In this document: in pieces, positions 11,522 to 23,005 of the stretch | Layout of the letters: every line of letters begins with the position of its first letter | How positions within the stretch are numbered: position 1 is the stretch's first letter | Origin: Elymus sibiricus | Taxonomy: Eukaryota > Streptophyta > Magnoliopsida > Poales > Poaceae | Direction: 5' to 3' | Assembly: GCA_039707655.1 (NCBI GenBank) | Contig: CM077673.1 | Coordinates: forward strand, 268,130,288 to 268,194,287 | DNA: 64,000 bases | Position numbers and translations under genes: made by a program | Notes under the pieces: model-generated | What the model saw: the letters and a program-made list of their open reading frames with translations, nothing else | Databases searched by the model: none | Told to the model about the DNA's origin: nothing

Positions 11522-11611
11522 TGTTTTTCTTTAAACAAAAGTTTCATTTTTTTCACCGTTAACTTTGAGCCCACCCTTCAGTTCCTTTCTAGATTCGCCA
11601 CTGTCTCCGAT

Positions 11612-11912
11612 GGCCTGCCGCCGAGACTGATCCTCGCAGTCGCAGGTGCAAGCAGGAGCGTCTTCGCCAACGACTCACCACCTCTCAGGTACATCTGCGG
11701 CCGCCGGCCGCCCGGAGATGGAGGATGCCACCGCTGTCATCCCCCACTAAAATACTGCGTCCCGCTCTGTATGGTGGACAACTTCGACCGCACCTTCTTC
11801 CGCCTCCCCGGACACTTTCTCGCCGTGTATCTCGGCCACTCCAGGTCCAGGTCCAGGTCCAGCGCCATATCAGAGGTGTTGTCTCGGCTAGGCTAGAGGC
11901 GAAGCGGACGTG
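11612..11912 (+). pseudogene. Protein phosphatase 2C fragment (clade A, ABI1-like), decayed
   Basis: Plus-strand frames give RSVFANDSPPLRYICGRR, then PEMEDATAVIPH, then VPLCMVDNFDRTFFRLPGHFLAVYLGHS. In this order they match the start of the catalytic domain of grass clade A PP2Cs, which runs SVFAMD..ICGRRPEMED, then PLWMV, LDRASFRLPAHFFAVYDGHGG. The metal-binding DGHGG is changed to LGHSR, there are at least two frameshifts, and the rest of the domain (over 200 residues) is absent. In the family the enzyme switches off SnRK2 kinases in abscisic-acid signalling; this copy cannot. The hAT interrupts it on the left. Bases 11913-12010 add nothing recognisable. Confidence 0.6.
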
Positions 11913-12011
11913 AGGAGTCACCTACGGGCGGGATGGCGCGTACACAACGGTTGCCTCTTGCTCACTCTACGCCGTGCGGCTTGCCGTCCGCGTTGTGTTG
12001 CGTGCGTGTGC

Positions 12012-12811
12012 TTTTTTTTTTGAGTCTAAACACACTTTATTAATCAATAATGTTCATAGGGATACAATGAATGTCTAGGGGATCAAGGAGCCATAGATGA
12101 CGCCCCAAATCCAGACCAAAAGCATGCTTAGCATGGCTATGAGCCTCTATATTTGTAGACCTTCCTTCGAATATGAAGGATACATTCTCAAACTGTGGCG
12201 TAGTGGCGTTGATCTCCCGCACAACACTTGAGTATGAGCCACCTGTGTCCCTTTGGATGTCATTTACTACCACTTGACAGTCCGATGCAATGATAACATG
12301 CGATAATGCAAGATCTGTAGCCAAAGAAAGAGCTTCACGGCATGCCAGTGCTTCCAAGCATGTAGGGTCTGTCATACCTGAGATTTTTATTGCTGATGCT
12401 CCCAGGAATTTGCCTGCCTCATCGCGGCAAACAACACTGAAGGCTCCTTCCCTTTGCTCCAAGGATAGAGCACCATCAACTCGGATCTTTGCAAAACCCG
12501 GCGCCGGCGGAATCCACTTGGCTGTACTCCTGTGATTCACAACTCCCACCACTGCTTGGCGGATAGGCTTGCTTGCATCCAGCTCTCTGATATAATTCTT
12601 CACAAAATTGAAGGTAACCAACGGACTTTGGAATATTTGCTCATGCAGTGCCTTCCTCCTCGCGTGCCAAATTGCCTACAAAGTGATCAAAACCTGGACC
12701 AACTCGTCGTTAGACAAGGAGTCAAGGAGGGAGAAGATCCATCTCTTGGCATCAGGTTCTCTCATATCTTCCACAATAGCAGCAAGGGCGTGTGCTGCTT
12801 GCGCGCTGCTG
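12012..12811 (-). mobile_element. 5'-truncated LINE (non-LTR retrotransposon)
   Basis: The element reads on the minus strand and ends in a poly(A) tail, seen as ten T at 12012-12021. The left flank TTGTGTTGCGTGCGTGTGC (11993-12011) resembles CTGTGTCGCATGTGTGCGTGC (12812-12832), a plausible diverged target-site duplication. Only the 3' end of ORF2 is present, as is usual for LINE copies. Confidence 0.65.
12040..12811 (-). pseudogene. LINE ORF2 C-terminus with RNase H-like domain
   Basis: The minus-strand reading holds RWIFSLLDSLSNDELVQV, a stop where the family has tryptophan (TAG, near 12675), then AIWHARRKALHE. Then comes an RNase H domain with IRVDGALS, CLEALACREALSLA and VIIASDCQVVVNDI, which carry the D-E-D pattern. 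It ends at 12040 after IHCIPM. This zf-RVT plus RVT_3 tail is typical of plant L1-like LINEs and of their genomic remnants. The open frame 12621-12040 is undamaged, but the upstream stop and the loss of endonuclease and RT make it a dead copy. Confidence 0.7.
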
Positions 12812-12832
12812 CTGTGTCGCATGTGTGCGTGC

Positions 12833-14378
12833 AGCGAAGTGTGCTAGTAGGCCCAGCCCTGGGGCAGGGCGAGCGGGGCGGCCGCCCTGGCCCCCGATCG
12901 TGAGGGGGCCCAGGTATATGTCACATTAGCCTTAGCGGTGGCTAAAGAATTACTAGGCCCGTACACTTGACTTGGAGTGATCCACGAGGAGCCTAAACGA
13001 AGAGAAAAAAGGGAAATCGAGGAGCCAGTCATCACGCGCTCGCATGAGGCACGACGTTTGCTTCTCTCCTGATCTGATACCCTAATCGCCTTCGCCGGTT
13101 CGTCTCGGCGGCTCGGCACCTTCGCCTGAAGGCCGTAGCATCGGATGGGAATAGCAACTTATGTGGCAGGGTCACCACTCACGCCAAAACTTCAGACAGA
13201 GACGCCCCCATGTAACTCATCAACAGGCGGCAGCGATTTTTCCCTAGCCTATGCCGTGGGGATTTTTCCATGGTACCTCAGTACTTTTCAATTATTGTAG
13301 TATTATGTACATCTTCCTTAATTTGGTGTGTCAGCATCGAATTTAATATCAGTTTTCTTCAGAGATGTGAACCTCACAATGTGGATAGAAAGAAGGCTTT
13401 CTAAATGCAGAAGACTATGTTCACAAAAAAAGCAGAAGACTTGCTAATACTGACCATTGAGACGAAGAGATTAACATGATTCACCAGGTAACTTGTTAAG
13501 CTTTAATTCCAGCCATGATTCACCTGGTCAGGGGCACACACCAGTGAGGCCTGCACTTGGCTGGTTCTTCTTGATTAATTAATAAATATGGTTCTTAACA
13601 TGCATTTCGATTCATTATGTTGAAACTTATAGCTTTTGTTTACCTCATAAGTAGTACTACTAGTTAGGGATTGCATCGGTTGATACATTTTGTGGGGAAA
13701 TGTGATAAGATAGGTAGAGCATGAAACTTAACCTTCGTTGCTTTTCTCCATTATTTCTTGACGCAATGATGCCTCGTTATTTTGAGTGTTTATACTATGG
13801 GTTCTATGTTTTAGTTTCGACCCGGGTCCCCAAAATATCAGGACCGACACTTCATTAGTTGGTGTGTACGTCGTGCATCCAAGTGCTTGCTGCGTGTAGC
13901 GGGCGTCCGTGCTCCGTGGTGCACATGTTGTGGTGTGCGCTAGCTGGTGGATGTGATTCGCGCGCCGGGGCCTTTGTTTGTTTCTCCCTCTCGCTGCCAA
14001 GGTAGAAGCCTATCCAAGTTCCAAAAGAAAAAAGGTAGAAGCCTCTCTCTTGCCGAAACAGACTACCAGGATGCACATCTTCATATTTATTTACTTATAT
14101 GAGCTAAAAGGTTCTTATTAACTACAATTACAGGCTCTGGGAAAGCAACTCATTGGCTCTGGGCCTCTGGCCTTTATAGCATCAGGCAGCAAACAACCTT
14201 CTGAAGCTGGAGTGATGCATTGTTCAATTCATCCAACCTGTGTATTGTGTGCGGTTCTTATACTATTATATTAGTAAAATGTAAAATTTATTCTTATACT
14301 ATTACATTTAAATTTGATATCGACAAATTTGTGGTTCTACTGTGATATATGTGCTCACGATTTACATAATTTCCTGAA
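12833..14378. other. Intergenic DNA without recognised gene
   Basis: A GC-rich stretch at 12850-12905 (CAGCCCTGGGGCAGGGCG onward) looks like the end of a DNA transposon, but I cannot find its partner end. The rest is anonymous, with no coding pattern. Confidence 0.4.
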
Positions 14379-14521
14379 TGATTTTGCTAAAGCATATCTA
14401 GATGTGACATAAGTATTGCACATCTAAGTCCTATATCATTGATCTTATGTATATTTTCTTTTTCTTTTTTTATGCTTGATTTAGTCATTTAGATGTGCAA
14501 TAACTACGTCACATCTAGATG
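14379..14521. mobile_element. Fold-back MITE, probably Mutator-derived
   Basis: The arms 14394-14429 and 14487-14522 are inverted copies (30 of 36 positions by hand) around CTAGATGTGAC and TTGCACATCTAA. The direct repeat TTTCCTGAA (14370-14378 and 14522-14530) is 9 bp, as left by Mutator-like transposition. The left arm is preceded by 15 extra bases (TGATTTTGCTAAAGC) with no partner on the right, so one end seems shortened or the repeat is coincidental. Confidence 0.55.
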
Positions 14522-15150
14522 TTTCCTGAACTACTACTGTTAAGGATGCCACTGTTTTAGTTGTTGCCTTTCATGCTTTTCTAACATATATGTGTCATTG
14601 GACTAAAATTAATAATTGAACCATATAGTAGAGATGTTCTCTATGTGCAGTTCTACATCTTTGCTTGCTTTTTCTGCTGTGGATTATATTCTTCTTGGTC
14701 CCCTGTGTCCCTTGTTCCATCTGTTGTTGATTTGTGATGATATGCTTCTTCAGATGACCAGGATTGGATGAGAATCAGTTACAATTGGTGTTGCATATCC
14801 CTAAAAAACAGTTGGAGCCATAGGGCTAGAAGCCCGGAGGACCGAGTGGCACTGCTAGCTTGGGTGCATAAATTACACAGCTAGAACTGTTTGGGTTCCT
14901 CTTTCTTCCTTTCTTTCTTTCTTCTTTTTCTATTTCATTAGGCTGCTTAATGCATATGACCACGGTGCAGAAAATAAGCTCATGTAATTGACTTTCTGTC
15001 TCTAGGCGTCGGCCTGTTTTGAAATATATAAGATAGAGCATGATCTACCTTTCATTTTAAAAAAAATTGGTGGTTCAGGGCTCCGCATGCAGGCGGACAG
15101 CATTCACGAGTCCGCGAGCATCCGCGAGATGAACGTCACCAGTTCTGTAT
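14522..15150. other. Intergenic DNA, no gene seen
   Basis: Contains a pyrimidine-rich tract (TTCT repeats, about 14899-14938) and nothing else I can name. Confidence 0.4.
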
Positions 15151-15248
15151 ACTCACTAAACTATATGGGTTTACCCCTTCTTATATTTGTTGTATGCAGG
15201 CATCAAAACTAAACAATATGGGTTTACCCCCTTTTCATATTTGTTGTA
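15151..15248. repeat. Tandem host repeat, copies 1 and 2 of 3
   Basis: Two successive copies of about 54 bp share ATATGGGTTTACCCC, TATTTGTTGTA and GCATCAAAACTAAAC. The second ends exactly where the Helitron-like terminus begins. A third copy lies at 50010-50085, 35 kb away. Confidence 0.75.
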
Positions 15249-15281
15249 CTAGATGACCCGTTGCGCCCATGGCGCAAAGGG
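15249..15281 (-). other. Helitron-type 3' terminus: 11-bp hairpin plus CTAG
   Basis: Stem 15257-15267 (CCCGTTGCGCC) pairs with 15271-15281 (GGCGCAAAGGG) at 10 of 11 positions over a 3-base loop. Four bases separate it from the terminal CTAG (15249-15252). A related piece, GATGGCGCAAAGGG, recurs at about 15413-15426. Confidence 0.6.
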
Positions 15282-15619
15282 TGAGGGCAAACCAAGCTTC
15301 TAAAGCATGCACATTAAAATATTTAGACACCGATGGTATGAAGTCGATACATTAGCGTTCTAAGAAAAGCATGAAATGAGCAGCAAGCTACATAGGTACA
15401 GCCCTTGTACTGATGGCGCAAAGGGCAAATGAGTTTATGATATCTTATTTACATTGCCTGTATCAAGCAAGTTGCAAAAGTATTGATGCATCATGTAGAT
15501 ATATTTGATTTGATCATGCAGTTCTTGGTCAGCACTGATCAACATCAGGCAGAATAATAGCTGCATGTGCCATCGGTATTGAAAATGACTTCATCGTCTA
15601 AGCAACTCTTCATGGTTGG

Positions 15620-16300
15620 TGTTTCTGGTGGGCTGCCATTGCCAAAAGCACACATGCCTTCTATGTCATCATCCAGCGCCCAATAATATTTGTTTGTTTG
15701 TTGTAGAATGTATTTTGATTGTAAAGTTGCACCATCGAGATGATCTACAACATCTCATACCTGCAACAAAGTATGGTTCACATTGTTGTCTTCGGGCATT
15801 GATCCTGCTGTGAAGATGGTATCCGTTATACGATAAAGTTCTTTCATTGCTTAGATAGTCAACTACCCCTTCTTTTTCTTTTAGGTCATGTTGCAGAGAC
15901 TTATTTTGTTGCTGAACCAACTGCAACCTGCCATTGTTCTAGTCTTCTAGGACATTGTTGTAAGAAGCTTTCATGCATTTAAGAGCTTCATCTGCCGGTC
16001 GATGTTCAGCTTCTTTGAATTTTCCATTGACATAGATGGATATTGATTTCTTTGGAAGGCCCATTGCTTAGGTGGTGCTTAGATGGATAGAACTGAATGG
16101 TTGTGTCGACACCAACTGCCCTTGCCTTTTGTGTCGAGTACACTGCATTTGGAAGGCCAAGCTATTGCATCACGGCATCGAAAAGCACCCTAGTTGGGAT
16201 CTTAACCTTATCCATCACGGCGGACTGACAACAAAGAAGAGACACGATAAGAAAGTGCATTTTGAGAGATAACAAAAAAAATTGAGTGTGACAGGGGTCT
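15620..16300 (-). pseudogene. Unidentified decayed gene fragment with coiled-coil-like segment
   Basis: Minus-strand frames give pieces that look like real former exons. One is MDKVKIPTRVLFDAVMQ, with a possible splice acceptor before it near 16225. A shifted frame gives SISIYVNGKFKEAEHRPADEAL, and a heptad-like stretch LQLVQQQNKSLQHDLKEKE ends in YNGYHLHS near 15800. The VNG..F.EAEH..A..AL spacing is reminiscent of a double-stranded RNA-binding fold, but this is only suggestive. Stops (TAG near 15938 and 16165) and frame changes show it is dead. It lies within the Helitron-like element, as expected for captured gene DNA. I do not recognise the gene. Confidence 0.35.
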
Positions 16301-16925
16301 GAGCTTGTCGATAATAAAGAGGAAGACATTGGAAGCAAATGCAATGTATGATTCTACATGTGTGCATCTATCTATTAATTTTTTTCTGAGATGTACAACA
16401 ATGATAGTAACTGAATGTTGCATGTTGTTTGGTAGTTCTAAAACTATGTGTAGACCACAAGATAGATAGTCTGAACAAAGAAGAAGCTGCATTCCTCCAC
16501 CCTTTATCATAGTTTTCATTATACCAGCCTACAGAAGGAGCTACGAACTATTATCGCGATGATGTATGGTTTTTACTGGTGAATCAATCACTTTCCTGGC
16601 TGGTATAAATAGATCGATAGGGCATGCATTCTTATAGCATAATAGGATGAGAACACTATTGTAAAGAAGGCAGAGTAATCACACCATCACATAGATCAAA
16701 GAAAAAAGAAACATACGTAAGCACTAAAGCATCGAGCACTTATTTCAACTAAGATAGGACTTTCTCACTTAACCGTCTCATACATACATAAGCTTTACCA
16801 TTGATTGGCCAGAAATTAAACATCGGAAACAAAAAATATATTCTTCACCTCATGCTTTGGTGGTAGAGAAACATTTGGACATTTTCACCTCTGGCATTTC
16901 ATTCTTTCAGAGGACTAATTCTGGT

Positions 16926-17092
16926 TCATGGAAAAATACCTGAGAAGCATGGCACTGTCGTGATCCTTGCAGTAATATCTGCATGGGAAGAGAACAGAAG
17001 GGACACACAACAGTGTAAGTTTCGGAGCACAGAGAAATGCTGCCACAACCAGTGCAAATCATTGAGCATGTATAGGAACAACCATAAACCAC
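16926..17092 (-). pseudogene. Possible captured exon with CxxC...CxxC pattern
   Basis: The minus strand reads ICTGCGSISLCSETYTVVCPFC, with paired cysteines spaced as in small zinc ribbons (distantly like the LSD1 type), and the frame is short. There are possible splice sites on both sides, but no confirmed gene structure. It may be chance. Confidence 0.25.
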
Positions 17093-20000
17093 AACGATGA
17101 TGAAATCTAATTAACAAAAAAGAGATGCCTGACAAAAAGTGTTGTTTTCATGAAAAATAATTTGCACCTTCAAAGTGTTCTTGAACTAGTGCCGATGGCG
17201 CTAGAACCAGATTTAAACCAAAATTTATTTTCATTTTGGAAAGATAGTATAGGATAAAAAAAACAAAAACCGTCGACTCAGTGGCAACATCGAGAGGACC
17301 AAGGAGATATATTAATGGATCAATGTAGCATAAATAGCATTTCAGCATATACATAGATAGGTACCTTAAAAATAGGAGGAAGGAATAATGTTAGGAAAAA
17401 ATAAAACATCTTCTTACTGCAACAGATAAGGGAAACGATTGGTAGTAGATAAATAATATCATTTATCTACTACAATTATTGCATACCAATCCATCAGGCA
17501 GCTAAAAATGGTGTTTTGGGGAGAAATATAATTAAGCACTCAATCATCTATTCCAAAAAACATCGCACTACCAAAATCACATATCAACAAAAGCAAAATA
17601 AGTACCACATGCTTCAACCCTTTAAGGCATAACTCAAAACAAGGTCCCTGGAATTGAAACATAATCAAAAGACTCAAAAATCTCTGAAAAACACATTCAT
17701 ATGTTCCGTCATGTTCCCTCATGAAGACCTCTAATTCTACAATTTTGGATATTTAATCAGAAGCAAGCACGAAGTATATTAGTCAGTTGGTCCTAGTTAA
17801 CTTCAAGATGTTTTAACAAAAGAAGTGGTACGACATTCATGTTTTGAAACAACAGAGGGGTAAAAATAGGAAGCTTTGGCATTCCTTTACATAGATTCAT
17901 GAATCTATTTTTCATGGAAGATACACATGCCAGAAGGGTCATCGTAATTTCCACCGAATCTTACAAGATAAAATTCGGTATATTTTTTTGTGAAAAGAAA
18001 GGCACATAAATACAAATACCAGCAAGCAAAGTGATCAGTTGAGAAGAGGTGCTATCGCAAAACTGCCAGCTGCGTCAGAATCATGTGATCTACATCAACA
18101 ATAAATATATTGTTCATTTCATCAAATAAATGGGGTGCATAAGGCACCATGGATTGTTATCAGTATGAGGAGATGCATACTGCAGTAGATGGGGTACAGA
18201 ATGGCATTACAGTATGAGGTTAGTCACTACTTAGCAGCAAGGAAATTCTAGGACTTAAGGATGTCATTTTAGAGTCCTAACACAAAAGAGAAATGCAAAG
18301 CTTGACCCTTATTCTCAAATTGTTCCAGAATAATACATCTCGTCCACTAAAAAGAATCTGTAGAGAAAGAGGAGCAACCAACCAAATCCAGCAATTCAAC
18401 ACCAATCACTAACAATTTCTTTTTTTCCCCAATCGAGCGATCATAGCAAAGAAATTATCATGGTCAGGTTGACCAATCTTTTCAGTCTCAATTCACATGT
18501 CGAGTGATAAATCAATATTCCATTCATTTAGCTAACTAATCAGAACCCCATCCAGTTTCTAGTTGTTTAGGATCCGACTTCTGGCGGACCATCCAAGAAC
18601 AAAACCATTTGTTTAACAACCTAACCTTGATATATCAACCTACAACTAATTGAAGTGGGCAGCAAAGTATGCAAACGGTTAACCTCAAGAAACAAATAAT
18701 TTCGAAGGTAATCGCAGAGAAGTGCAACACGCACAACGGATCATATTGTGTTGAATCAAAATTAAATCACCAACCTTGCATCAGCTTTGATTCATCAACT
18801 GCAGTTGCATATGCCCACACATTAGGTGCAAGCCGAGGCCTGCTCCGAGTCGCATCATCAACATTCTTACATACTTATATCCCACTTCTGATACATCCAA
18901 AAGTACATCGAGATACATTACCTCAAAAAACCAAAGAAGTGTAAAGCCAAGATTAAATTACGAAGACTATAACCCTCATTCCCCAGAACTGTTGCCAATT
19001 TCTGGCTTTGTCATTCTCAAAACTAAATGTCAGGCCATTTGAGGATCACAAGCAAATTTACTTTGTTAGATACACCAACATGTAAAAACTCAAGAAGCAT
19101 TCAAGTACAAAGTTGTGCTTTTACATTGATATGCCCAAGTTTAGATCTCCTTGAACCTTAATTTACAATTATACATCTTTGGGATATTTAACTAGCAATC
19201 GTACTAACCGATAATGATCATGTCTGTGGAAACGATCAAGTCAGTATAGCTAACTAATGCACTCTATTTATTATACAATTAACACCTAGAGGCAATCGTA
19301 AAAGTTGTGGCGTAGCAAGTCAAGGATAGTAAATCTTCAATGCATGCCCTGATTCTTTTATTATAAATAATGGTTCGCAGTAGCACTTCAAGAAAGGAAC
19401 AAAAATAGGCAGAGAAGGGTACCGTGCTCTCTCACCTACAACAATTTCCTCCCGATCCTCATTATACCACCTTAAAATAGCAATGTTGTATGTCAGTTTC
19501 TGTTGAACACACCAAGTGGAACCAAACAACTACACCTGCAAGCAATAAAAGATGGGTTAAAAGTTCTCCCATCTAAGCATGTATTCAACAAAAAATGATA
19601 AAAATGACATAGGATAGTCAAATTCCTTCAGGAAATCGGTGACGACGGAATTAGAAGAGAAATAGACCAAGAGACAGAAACTTGACTGGAAAAAACTCAC
19701 ACTTGCAGGTGAAAAACATAATATAAAATGGATAAGCACTGATCAGGAAATTTGTAAAACATATAAAGGAATTTCTATAAAAGGAATATGATTTGTGTGG
19801 TAGTTCTCTGGATGATACTACACACAAGTTGTTGTTGATGTTGTTGCTGCAGGAGCTCAGGGGCAAGGAGAGCGTGCACACATGCTTGCGGGAGCTCCTT
19901 GACATGGGTGGTCGCTACTGCTGCTGCACCACACCGGCCGGTCGAACGGACAGCCGGGCGAGGGAGTGTGGCTGCCCTATCACGAGGACACATTAAATGG

Positions 20001-21061
20001 AAAAAATTCAAATCCCTAACATCAGCTCATTCTTTTACCACAAACTCATAATAGACTAGATCAGAAGAGAAATAGGAAGTAGCTAAAGGAGGTGACTCAC
20101 CCTAGACCGGAGCTCAGATCACCGCAGCCTTGTCCGAGGAGGAGGCCCGGGCCCCCATGACACCGTCCCCAACTCCCCCGACACCCAGTCTACCATGACG
20201 CCATTGCCAACACCCCCGAGGGCCGGGGCCAAACCCGGGCATCATCCTTCTCCTGGCTTGTCCGTGCCGTTGCCGGGGACACCCTTCCACTCGACCGTGA
20301 TGCCAGTTAGAAGTGATGTAGAGAATAAATAGGAGATGTAGCTGGAAATATAATGCAATATGGAATGTATTAAAGATATTAGTACAAATAGTAGAATGAT
20401 TTAGAACAGATTACAGAAATACTTATATATACACACCCTCACAACTTATTAAGGCATTTTCTTAGTCTGATTGTGGTCTTGGGAAGGTGTGAACATACAA
20501 GTTTATAAGCTGGACATTATAAGTAGTTTCCAATGAAGGCTTTAACTTAGACAAAAAAGCACCTGCCTACCCAAGGCAAACTACTAACAGGTACTCCATT
20601 ATCACACATAGATGAAACATAGCATCGATGCATGATACTCAACCTCATCATCCAAGCTCCAAGAATATTTGTTGATTTTCTGGATTATGTCTTTAGACTA
20701 CAAGGTTGTCTCGTGAAGGTACTCTGCAACATATTTCACATGACAGTTACATGAAACAACAACAATCTTGATGGACACAAAACAACTACATTCTGAAACT
20801 ACATCTTTAGAACCACGGCAACCACAAACTCCCCATTCTCATGATATGTATCACATAGTTTCCTGCCACATATTGCATAGATGTTAATGTTGCACGGAAC
20901 GACAAAGGCAATGCCTACATATTATAACATCATTGTGACGGGATGGTATGTCTTTGACAGGTTAAGGTGATAGATTAGTTTGATTTACCGGCGTGGTATC
21001 CCAAACCTGAACCTGCCAGCCTCCCCTTTCTCATCATTGTGACAGGTTAAAATGTCGTGGC
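17093..21061. other. AT-rich Helitron interior with two GC-rich exon-like islands
   Basis: Mostly AT-rich and intron-like. GC-rich islands at about 19845-19995 and 20100-20300 stand out sharply. The second could be a spliced leader on the minus strand, with GGTGAGTCACC as donor near 20094. I see no protein family in either. Bases 15283-15619, 16301-16925 and 20301-21061 hold nothing recognisable. Confidence 0.35.
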
Positions 21062-21066
21062 AATAC

Positions 21067-22580
21067 TGTGAGATCACTAGAAGAGTATGTCTAGAGGGGG
21101 GTGAATAGACTACTAGCACAAACTAAAATCTACACAATATCCAAAGTTAAGTGTTGGCAGATTTTAGCAATTATAGTAAGTCTAGCACACCCTACACATG
21201 CAAGTCATCAAGTATAGCAGCGGAAAGTAAAGACATTGCACATGGAAGTAAGGAGTTGAGATAGGGAGATCAAACGCATGAAGGACACGAAGATTTTTCC
21301 CGTAGTTCCGATAGGTGGTGCTATCGTACATCCACGTTTATGGAGTCTTCAACCCACGGAGGGTAACGGTCGCGAGAGTCCACGGAGGGCTCTACCCACG
21401 GAGGGTTCCACGAAGAAGCAACCTTGACTATACCATGATGACCTATGTCCACGGAGGACTAGCCTAACTCAGGGTAGATCTTCACGAAGTAGGCGATCTC
21501 CTTGCCCTTACAAACTTCTTGGTTCACTCCACAACACGAAGTAGGAGGCTCCCAAGTGACACCTAACCAATCTAGGAGGCACCACCCTCCAAAAGGTAAT
21601 AGGCTAGATAATGTCGATGAACTCCTTGCTCTTGTGCTTCAAGATGATAGACTCCTCAACACTCAATCACTCTCTCACAGATTTGGCTTTGGTGGAAGAG
21701 ATTGATTGGGTGGAAAGCAACTTGGGGAGGCTAGAGATCAAGATTCATATGGTTGGAATGGAATGGCTTGATCTCAACACATGAGTAGGTGGCTCTCTCT
21801 TAGAAAATCTGATGGGATAAGTGGGGATCTGTTCTGAGTGCTTCTCTTGCGAGTGAGTGGTGGTGGAGGGGTATATATAGGCATCTCCAAAAATCCAACC
21901 GTTACACCTAAAGTGACCAACTCGGTGACACCGATGTGTGAATCTCGGTGGTACCGAGTTGCTCCAAAGGTAGCAACTTTTGAATCTCGGTGAGACCGAT
22001 ATAGAAATCTCGGCAGTACCGATCAGGTGTCCAACGGTCAGAATCCAAATCTCGATGACGCCGATCCAAAAACTCGGAGCTTTCGATTTTGTGAATCGAG
22101 GTAACAGAAAGTTGGTAAGCTGAACTCGGTGGCACCAAAGTGGGATCGGTTGCACCGATGTGCTAGGGTTTGGCAGGGTTCTGGGAATCGGTGGGACCGA
22201 GTGGAAAAAGTTGGTTGGACCGATTTGCATGAATGGCTTAGACAGAATATGTGGGAGAGTTTGTGAGTGTTTTTGGTGACTATCACTTGTGCACGTGGAG
22301 CATCTTGTTCACCAACAGTACCTTACCCCCTTTTAATAGTATTGGCTTTTCCTATGGACTCAAAGTGATTTCTCACAAAGTAAAATGTAGAGTCCTCTTG
22401 CTTGAAGCTTTGCCAATGCTATTCCTTCTCCTTCTTCTTCTTGGGGATACTCTCCACACTCCTTAGCCAACCTTCTCTATGGACTTTATCTGAAATACAC
22501 TAGTTGAAAGTATTAGTCCAAGAGACAATGTATGTTGTCATGAATTATCAAAACCACCAAGGGAGCATATTGTGGTTTCA
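21067..22580 (-). repeat. 3' LTR of the Sirevirus-like element
   Basis: Bounded by TGTGAGATC and GTGGTTTCA and nearly identical to 47415-48930. It carries a palindrome array around 21915-22230. Confidence 0.92.
21915..22230. repeat. Palindrome array in the Sirevirus LTR
   Basis: About nine CGGTGNNACCG-type units and variants are spaced 20-40 bp apart, for example CTCGGTGACACCGA, CTCGGTGGTACCGAG, CTCGGTGAGACCGA and ATCGGTGGGACCGAG. The same array is at 48262-48578. Confidence 0.75.
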
Positions 22581-22690
22581 ATCTCCCCCTTTTTGGTAAT
22601 TGATGACAACATACAATCAAAGCTTCAATTTCAAATATGCAAGGATATATGATGACTTTGAAGGATACATGACTGATACAAGCTCCCCCT
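22581..22690 (-). other. PPT and a second PPT-like copy of the Sirevirus-like element
   Basis: ATCTCCCCCTTTTT adjoins the LTR (22581-22594), and AGCTCCCCCT lies about 100 bp further in (22681-22690). On the minus strand both are purine tracts. Bases 22691-23005 are spacer. Confidence 0.75.
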
Positions 22691-23005
22691 AGATGTGTGC
22701 AATCCATTTTAAGGAAAGTTGCTTTTGAATGCATGAACACACACGTGGTAGGAAGGATATGAGAAGTCATGTATATCTTGGCAACATGCATCAAATATAT
22801 GTGAATGAAATGATTTCATGTTCAAGGTTCACTCTTGCAAACAATATGTGCAAGAATCAAGAGGTCATCTTGAACAAGAATATGATGCATATACTTACCT
22901 TGAGGTCCTTGAGCATTTGACAGTGGGAACACACTTGAGAAAACAATGTTAGGAAACACAAGTGTATTTGATAGTGCAAATGCAAATGGAACCAAGAGTA
23001 CCAAG

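Larger units (their letters stand above)
8770..11603 (+). mobile_element. hAT DNA transposon with ZMYM/TTF-type transposase, internally deleted
   Basis: The left end reads TAGTGGCGAGTCCAAC and the right end, reversed, CAGTGGCGAATCTAGAA. These are imperfect terminal inverted repeats of the plant hAT type. The flanks are TCTCCGAC (8762-8769) and TCTCCGAT (11604-11611), an 8-bp TSD with one mismatch, as expected for hAT. Between them lie a GC-rich leader (8880-9300), a transposase gene on the plus strand and an AT-rich tail with a tandem repeat. The TSD and the encoded protein support the same call independently. Confidence 0.85.

Noticed and set aside
11685..11921. Minus-strand frame with WTWTWTWSGRD repeats
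   Set aside because: It is the reverse of the GGTCCA repeat in the PP2C fragment. The plus strand carries the family motifs.
12850..12905. GC-rich terminus-like sequence, possible second hAT-type end
   Set aside because: The partner end and a TSD could not be found; CAGGGCTC near 15075 is too weak.
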